DNA of 12,385 nucleotides, taken from contig CAUDYH010000010.1 of NCBI GenBank assembly GCA_958453575.1, positions 1 through 12,385 on the forward strand, given 5' to 3'. Position numbers and translations under genes: made by a program. Below, one piece after another: positions 6,014 to 12,385 of this stretch (within the stretch, counting starts at the first letter, position 1; each line of letters begins with the position of its first letter). The notes below the pieces were generated by a model. That model was not told the DNA's origin. It saw only the letters and a program-made list of their open reading frames with translations, and did no database searches. This stretch comes from an uncultured Collinsella sp. (GTDB lineage Bacteria > Actinomycetota > Coriobacteriia > Coriobacteriales > Coriobacteriaceae).

Positions 6014-6868
6014 TTACTTGAGTCCGGGGAGGCGGGTGTAGGGGAACGAGCGCTCTAAGAACTCGGAGCAGCGGGCGTAATCTTTGGCAAAGTAGCTGCT
6101 ATAGAGCGAATCGAGTACGTATTGCACGGCGATATGGCTGGCGAATTGCGTGATGCGGTGCGTCATGCTCTCGTGGTCGCTTACCGTGAGATAGGCGGCA
6201 AAGCCGGGGTGAATGCGGGCACAGTACGGCGTGCCGATGACGATGACCGGGACATGTCGACTGCTAAGGATCGGCAAGATCTCCTTGAGGTTGGGGGCAA
6301 GGCCGCTGTAGGAGATGACGATTGCCACATGGTCGGGACCCGAGGCGAGCGCCGTGCGCACCTGCGCCTCGACGCTGTCGTGGCACGTCGCGCTTTTGCC
6401 GGCGGAAAGCAGGCGATCGCGGAACATTCCCGCTGGATACAGGTTATGCGAGCCCGTGTAGATGTCCACGGTGCCGGCGCGCATGATGAGCTTGGCGGCG
6501 TGGTCGAGCTGTGCAGGGTCGAGCAGCTCCTGCGTTTCGGCCAAGGTGGTCTGGTAGAGCCCCTCCATGCGCTCCATCACCTGCGCAGGGGCGGAGGTGG
6601 CATCGAAGGGAAAGTTGATGTCCACGTCGCGCCGGTTGCCCGCCTCGGTCGCCTGGCGGATGAGCTCGACCTTGAGGTCTTTGAATCCCTCGAGGCCGAG
6701 CTTTTTGCAAAAGCGGTGCACGCTCGCGACCGAAACGTTGGCGCACGCGGCAAATTCCTTAATGGAAAGCCCGCGCACATCCTCGCCCATGGCGAGGGCC
6801 GTTCGCCCAAGTTGTTGCTCGGTGGGGGTGAGGCTTTTGCCCTGCGTGATCTTTCGCCTGATATCCAT
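6014..6868 (-). CDS. MurR/RpiR-family transcriptional regulator with SIS domain
   Basis: Cytoplasmic regulator of 284 residues, the usual length for the family. The N-terminal RpiR helix-turn-helix covers roughly residues 1-77, with LSIKEFAACANVSVASVHRF at ~34-53 followed by CKKLGLEGFKDLK. The C-terminal SIS (sugar isomerase) domain is at ~120-260, with DIYTGSHNLYPAGMFRDRL (135-153) and VISYSGLAPNLKEI (184-197), the Ser-rich loops that hold a phosphosugar in this fold. Such proteins sense sugar phosphates and control nearby sugar genes. It reads in the same direction as the upstream glycoside hydrolase, 166 bases away, and may control it or the phospho-glycosidase cluster. AGGAG lies four bases before the start, rather close. 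A TATGAT -10 flanked by a direct repeat suggests autoregulation. The inducer cannot be told from sequence. Confidence 0.92.
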   Translation of the reverse strand: MDIRRKITQGKSLTPTEQQLGRTALAMGEDVRGLSIKEFAACANVSVASVHRFCKKLGLEGFKDLKVELIRQATEAGNRRDVDINFPFDATSAPAQVMERMEGLYQTTLAETQELLDPAQLDHAAKLIMRAGTVDIYTGSHNLYPAGMFRDRLLSAGKSATCHDSVEAQVRTALASGPDHVAIVISYSGLAPNLKEILPILSSRHVPVIVIGTPYCARIHPGFAAYLTVSDHESMTHRITQFASHIAVQYVLDSLYSSYFAKDYARCSEFLERSFPYTRLPGLK

Positions 6869-6890
6869 ATGGCTCCTATGCGTTTGCGTC

Positions 6891-6915
6891 GCGATAAACC
6901 AATCATAGCGATAAA
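6891..6915 (-). promoter_or_regulatory. Possible rpiR promoter and operator
   Basis: On the minus strand TATGAT (6902-6907), five of six matches to the -10 consensus, lies 34 bases before the rpiR start. It is flanked by two copies of TTTATCGC (6891-6898 and 6908-6915) whose starts are 17 bases apart, so both would face nearly the same side of the helix. No good -35 is visible. Direct repeats bracketing a -10 are a plausible repressor site, perhaps for the RpiR protein itself; this is inference. Confidence 0.35.
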
Positions 6916-7034
6916 TAAAACGTTCGGCTTGGCTGGGAGTTTTGGTCCGCCGGTCTATGAACGACGGACCGCTCGACGCTGTGCGGGCTCAACATAGGGG
7001 CGCTGTCCTTGTTGGGCCGTTTGCGCCCGGGGCG

Positions 7035-9626
7035 TTACCCGAGCACGCGTACGGGCCCCAAGAGACCGCTGGGCTCGGAGGGCTCGGTCATGCCGAACAC
7101 GTCGGGGACGGCGTGGTCGAGGGTGTTGATGATATCGATCGTGAGCGCGTGCTCACCGGCTAAAAGTGCGGCGGCCTCAAAGCGGTAAGGCGGACAGATG
7201 CGGGTGCCGAGGGATTTGCCGTCGAGGGTGACGGTTGCGGTCTCAAAGACCTCCCCAAGGTCGATGACAGCGCGGCTGGCCGCTTCGCCCAGGACAAAGG
7301 AGGCCTGGTAGCGGAACGTGCCGGCCTTGCCGGGGAACTCGGCCGAGGAAAGGTCGTGCAGGTCTGCAAGCTCAACAGACTCGCCAAAGGCATCGGTACC
7401 AGGGGCAGAGAAGGCAACCGCCCAGGGCTCGTCGACGCATGTGGCTTCGTCTCCAGCAGTTGCCGCGCCGGCGGAACCTGTAGCCCCAAGGACCACGATG
7501 CAGCTCTCGTAGGGAGCCAGCTCGAGCGTGCCGTCAAAGGCGGCGGGATCGGTGCCGTTGAGCAGGTCGAGGCGCGCGCCTGCAACGGGTATGCCGTCGG
7601 CAAGCGCAATCTGAGTGGAGATACCCTGCTTGGGATGCTCGTTGACGAGCATCAGATAGGTCTCGCCCGCCCGCTCGTAGCGCAGTGCGCGCAGCCAGGG
7701 CTGGGACTCGGCACAAACCACGGTCTGCATACCGGCGTCGGCAAGCGTGCCTGCGAGCTCGGCGGTTGCCAGGAGCTTGATGCCGGCGACCGCGGCTGCA
7801 TCCACGGAGGCAAAGCCCTCGCGGGCTGCAATATCACCGTCGTAGCGCTTGCTCGGCAACTCATCCAGCGCGTACACGGCAACACCTGCGGCTGCGGCGC
7901 GCGCGGCAAAGTCGAGCACGGCTCCGCCGACAAACTCGGCTCCGGGCATCACCAGGCAGCGGTATGCCTGGCCGTTCACGCCAAAGCCGCTACCGTCTGC
8001 GGCAATTTCAACGGCATAGCGCCCTGCGTCCTCAAATGCCTCTGCCGGCACGATGTCAAAGTCGACCTGCGCGCGCATAAGCTCGGAGGCGGCATGCTGC
8101 ATAAAGTTCGCCTCGCCTGTCCACTCGGCGTCCGCATGGTAGAGAAGCGCCACCGGGGTCGTTGCGCGCCCGCCGCTCAGCAGGCTCGCCGTACGGTTCA
8201 TGTAGCTCATGAGCTGCCCAAAGTGTGCAAACTGGGGGTTTTGGCCATGCGCATAGAAATGCGGCGGGCAGTCCCAGTCGGGGAAGGCGGCCATGCTAAA
8301 GGCATGCGGCGCAAACCAATTGACGCCGCGCACCAAAAAATGATCGGCGATCCACTTCATCTCGCGTAGGCCTTCGTGCCATCCAAATGCGCCAAAGACC
8401 TCGGCCATGCAGCGCCCCTGCTTTTTGGGGTCGAGGTGTGCTGCCGAGGAGCCCAGCTTGGGCAGCACGTAGTTATAGAACTCGAGGTTCCACACGCCGC
8501 GTCCGTAGCTGTGAAGGCCGCGGTCCATGCCGGGTACCAGCTGGTTGATCACGATGTCGACGCCCGCCATGTCCTGACCGCCCACGGCGCGGAAGTAGTG
8601 CCCGGCGCCCACGCCCAGGCGCGCGTGGCAGTCCTTGTCCTCGATAACGTGGCCGATGTACTGCACGCCGCGCGCGCGGCACCAGTCTCCGAGCTGGTCG
8701 CAGAAGCACTCCTTATAGAGGGTGCTCGCGATGTCCATATAGACGTGGCGTACGTGCGCGCCGGCCGGCTCGCGGTCCCACAGGTGCGGGAGCTCGGCCA
8801 GGTAGCGCTCGCCCAGTGCCGCGCGTAGGCGACGCTCAAGCTCGGCCGACCAGGGTAGGGGCGCGGTGGCCTTGCCGATGAGCGTGTCCGAGATGCCATC
8901 GGGGCCCGTGGTGCCCTTCTCGTTGGCAAATCCGGGCTCATCGGAGAAAAAGCCCAGGATCGTCTTGCCAAACTCATCGCCCAGATGCTCAAAATGCGGC
9001 TCGTAGACAGCATCGATGAGCTGCGCCACCGAGGCGCGGTCGACCATATTGATGTAGTCCTCGTTGTAGGAGGTCTTGCCGCTCGTGAACATCACGCATG
9101 CCTGCGTGAGGCCCGCAGGTGCATCGAAGACCAGGCGGCTGGGGTTGCCGTCTGCATCGTCGATTACTCGGTAAGCGACGTCGACGGGGCTGCCGTCCTG
9201 CATAAATGTCACGCCGTAGAAGCGCTCCGTTTTGTCGAGCATGTTGGCGAGCGCGATGCTCGCGGCGGACGTGGGGCCCACGATGTCGAACGTGCGGTGC
9301 GTGAGCACGATCTTGCGGAGCTCGGGCACGGCCTCCTTGACGGCGCCGTTGGCAAAGCCCGTGGGGAAGTGCGCGTCGTCCAAGATCCAGAGCTTAAGGC
9401 CCAGCTGCTTGCACTCGTCAATGACAAAGCGCAAGTCGCGCCACCAGCCCTCGCCGCAAAAATCGGGGTGTGGGCGGCTTTCGAGACAGACCTCGTGGAT
9501 GTCGGCGCCGGCGATCTTTTCCAGATACTCGGCAATGGTCTTATGGCTCTCGCCCTTCATCCACAAAAACGGAAGCACATGGTTGTCGTATGTACCCTCG
9601 AGCACCTGCTGATAGTGCGCGGTCAT
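7035..9626 (-). CDS. Large glycoside hydrolase, GH106-like (putative alpha-L-rhamnosidase type)
   Basis: Predicted glycoside hydrolase of 863 residues with no signal peptide, so probably cytoplasmic. The N-terminal half looks like the catalytic barrel of GH106-type enzymes: LPFLWMKGE (18-26), EVCLESRPHPDFCGEGWW (45-62), LWILDDAHFPTGFANG (79-94) and GFFSDEPGF (225-233), whose acidic residues are candidate catalysts. The middle (~490-600) has a flavodoxin-like stretch, and the end (~740-863) is a jelly-roll sugar-binding domain of GH2/GH106 type, closing with GLLGPVRV. The start at 9626 is set by AAGGAGG four bases upstream; an open frame continues to 10085 but lies antisense to the AraC gene. 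It is divergent from that regulator and precedes rpiR on the same strand. Substrate is uncertain: rhamnosides are the family precedent, but related proteins are mostly uncharacterised. Confidence 0.75.
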   Translation of the reverse strand: MTAHYQQVLEGTYDNHVLPFLWMKGESHKTIAEYLEKIAGADIHEVCLESRPHPDFCGEGWWRDLRFVIDECKQLGLKLWILDDAHFPTGFANGAVKEAVPELRKIVLTHRTFDIVGPTSAASIALANMLDKTERFYGVTFMQDGSPVDVAYRVIDDADGNPSRLVFDAPAGLTQACVMFTSGKTSYNEDYINMVDRASVAQLIDAVYEPHFEHLGDEFGKTILGFFSDEPGFANEKGTTGPDGISDTLIGKATAPLPWSAELERRLRAALGERYLAELPHLWDREPAGAHVRHVYMDIASTLYKECFCDQLGDWCRARGVQYIGHVIEDKDCHARLGVGAGHYFRAVGGQDMAGVDIVINQLVPGMDRGLHSYGRGVWNLEFYNYVLPKLGSSAAHLDPKKQGRCMAEVFGAFGWHEGLREMKWIADHFLVRGVNWFAPHAFSMAAFPDWDCPPHFYAHGQNPQFAHFGQLMSYMNRTASLLSGGRATTPVALLYHADAEWTGEANFMQHAASELMRAQVDFDIVPAEAFEDAGRYAVEIAADGSGFGVNGQAYRCLVMPGAEFVGGAVLDFAARAAAAGVAVYALDELPSKRYDGDIAAREGFASVDAAAVAGIKLLATAELAGTLADAGMQTVVCAESQPWLRALRYERAGETYLMLVNEHPKQGISTQIALADGIPVAGARLDLLNGTDPAAFDGTLELAPYESCIVVLGATGSAGAATAGDEATCVDEPWAVAFSAPGTDAFGESVELADLHDLSSAEFPGKAGTFRYQASFVLGEAASRAVIDLGEVFETATVTLDGKSLGTRICPPYRFEAAALLAGEHALTIDIINTLDHAVPDVFGMTEPSEPSGLLGPVRVLG

Positions 9627-9665
9627 GGATCCTCCTTGGCTCGATCGATCTGCTGCATAGCACAG

Positions 9666-9694
9666 ATTATGGACGCGTCGGCGCGTTCTGCTAA
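9666..9694 (-). promoter_or_regulatory. Candidate promoter of the GH106-like hydrolase
   Basis: On the minus strand TTAGCA (9689-9694) and CATAAT (9666-9671, five of six to consensus) are 17 bases apart, 40 bases before the start at 9626. The opposite strand carries TAATAT (9692-9697), a possible -10 for the divergent AraC gene that overlaps this -35, so the two promoters may exclude one another. The AraC protein probably binds somewhere in this 114-base gap. Confidence 0.45.
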
Positions 9695-9740
9695 TATCTG
9701 AATCACGACGAACTATGACTAAATCAACGATTGGCAAGCC

Positions 9741-12349
<2,609 letters not shown>

Positions 12350-12385
12350 TCGACAATATGAGTGCCACCGGGGAAAAGCGTTGGG

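Noticed and set aside
6944..6970. GGTCCG/CGGACC inverted repeat between the hydrolase and rpiR as a terminator
   Set aside because: Arms are only six bases with a long loop and there is no T run on the minus strand.

Overview
The window is about 12.4 kb of GC-rich, gene-dense bacterial chromosome. Several features point to a gut Coriobacteriia member, most likely Collinsella or a close relative. These are a polytopic-membrane LuxR protein of the type expanded in that class, carbohydrate genes with RpiR and AraC regulators, and intergenic palindromes built around a GGGGAC core. The assignment rests on recognition, not on a search.

Layout. (1) 61-1605 (+): a LuxR-type regulator with about twelve membrane segments. 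(2) 1716-4484 (-): mgtA, a P-type Mg2+ ATPase, convergent with the LuxR gene. It lies between two identical 45-bp direct copies of a hairpin repeat (1656-1700 and 4565-4609). Its upstream region holds a good minus-strand promoter (4763-4791) and a 23-codon ORF with a near-perfect ribosome binding site (4625-4696), so mgtA may have a leader peptide. (3) 4921-5601 (+): pyrE, standing alone, divergent from mgtA. (4) 5602-6013: a gene-free convergent intergenic region packed with four unrelated inverted repeats or structured elements. (5) 6014-6868 (-): an RpiR-family sugar-phosphate-responsive regulator. (6) 7035-9626 (-): a large glycoside hydrolase resembling the GH106 group with a C-terminal jelly-roll domain. 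(7) 9741-10733 (+): an AraC-family regulator divergent from the hydrolase, with overlapping promoter elements in the 114-bp gap. (8) 10901-12349 (+): a GH1 6-phospho-beta-glucosidase.

How the genes may work together. The right half (6014-12349) looks like a glycoside-use island: an enzyme predicted to act on a plant or host glycan, a phospho-glycosidase that normally needs a PTS transporter (none is in the window), and two regulators. The left half is housekeeping (Mg2+ uptake, pyrimidine synthesis) plus a membrane sensor-regulator. No rRNA, tRNA, CRISPR array, transposase or phage gene is visible. The observations most worth pursuing are the possible mgtA leader peptide with a repeat hairpin in its leader RNA, the paired repeats bracketing mgtA, and the repeat cluster after pyrE.
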